Shown here piece by piece: positions 40,818 through 40,928 of a stretch of DNA of 40,928 nucleotides. Source of the stretch: JAGLTQ01 sp964605385 (GTDB lineage Bacteria > Pseudomonadota > Gammaproteobacteria > UBA6429 > Thiohalophilaceae). Both the position numbers and the translations under genes were made by a program. The notes under the pieces are model-generated. The model was not told where the DNA came from, made no database searches, and worked only from the letters and a program-made list of their open reading frames with translations. The DNA lies in contig CAZSCK010000018.1 in the NCBI GenBank assembly GCA_964605385.1, positions 1 through 40,928 on the forward strand, given 5' to 3'. How positions within the stretch are numbered: the first letter of the stretch is position 1; each line of letters starts with the position of its first letter.

Positions 40818-40928
40818 ACTATAACCTGCTTAAAAATTATTGTTGTGTTAATGATATGTTACTGCTTTTTTGTTACTAGGGGCTGTTGATCTTTCAGATA
40901 TTGAGCTCATTTTAACAAAAATAACGCA

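Overview
The window reads as chromosomal DNA of a gammaproteobacterium with low GC (about 40 % by eye). The evidence is the rpsU-yqeY pair of the macromolecular-synthesis operon next to a divergent tsaD, the FolB/FolK/FolM-like group, a System I (Ccm) cytochrome c maturation operon in the order ccmABCDEFGHI, and TRAP transporters. Dispersed palindromic repeats of the types that open with GTCATTGCGA and GTAGCC(T/C)GGATGAA also fit. The genus cannot be told from the sequence alone. I saw no rRNA, tRNA, CRISPR array, phage genes or transposase.

Layout. 1-10.3 kb is housekeeping: yqeY, rpsU, tsaD, plsY, folB, folK, a FolM-type pteridine reductase, a MidA-family methyltransferase, uppP, a VanZ-like protein, rimO, a truncated fatty acid desaturase and cca. 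10.5-21 kb is accessory metabolism: a Sad/GabD-type aldehyde dehydrogenase, a PAS-GGDEF-EAL protein, an APC permease, and a locus that looks like malonate uptake and activation. That locus has a MatB-type malonyl-CoA synthetase divergent from a GntR/FCD regulator, then TRAP genes P, Q and M and a TauE/SafE permease. A strong operator candidate lies between the divergent genes and a hairpin attenuator follows the binding-protein gene. 21-23.3 kb holds a secreted DsrE-like protein, moaA and a FixJ-type response regulator. 23.7-30.8 kb is the complete ccmABCDEFGHI operon, including a 56-residue ccmD.

30.8-40.9 kb is the most interesting part: a probable nitric-oxide or low-oxygen respiratory island. 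A DNR-type Crp/Fnr regulator is followed by a bacteriohemerythrin. Next comes a heme-copper oxidoreductase with a CuA subunit and a catalytic subunit in which Gln replaces the active-site Tyr; its order (CuA subunit, catalytic subunit, SCO/SenC) matches the norS-norY-senC cluster of ammonia oxidisers. A second operon follows, made of a cytochrome b / 2x[4Fe-4S] / MvhD fusion, an anchored protein of unknown function, and a second heme-copper subunit I that lacks the His-His pair of the copper site. Last come an HHE hemerythrin gene interrupted by one in-frame TGA, a small membrane protein and a DUF420 protein. Four FNR/DNR-type boxes (TTGAT-N4-RTCAR; one perfect, three with one mismatch) lie before the regulator, the NOR-like operon and the second operon, so the island is probably one regulon.

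How the parts may work together: the Ccm operon would mature the c-type cytochromes that feed the CuA subunit; SCO and DUF420 proteins would help build the metal centres; hemerythrins may bind or buffer O2 or NO; the DNR-type regulator would switch the set on under NO or low oxygen. The second operon has no c-type cytochrome or CuA subunit and probably takes electrons from quinol or from the Fe-S/MvhD module. That module, and a heme-copper family with an altered copper site, are the best candidates for an under-described system.
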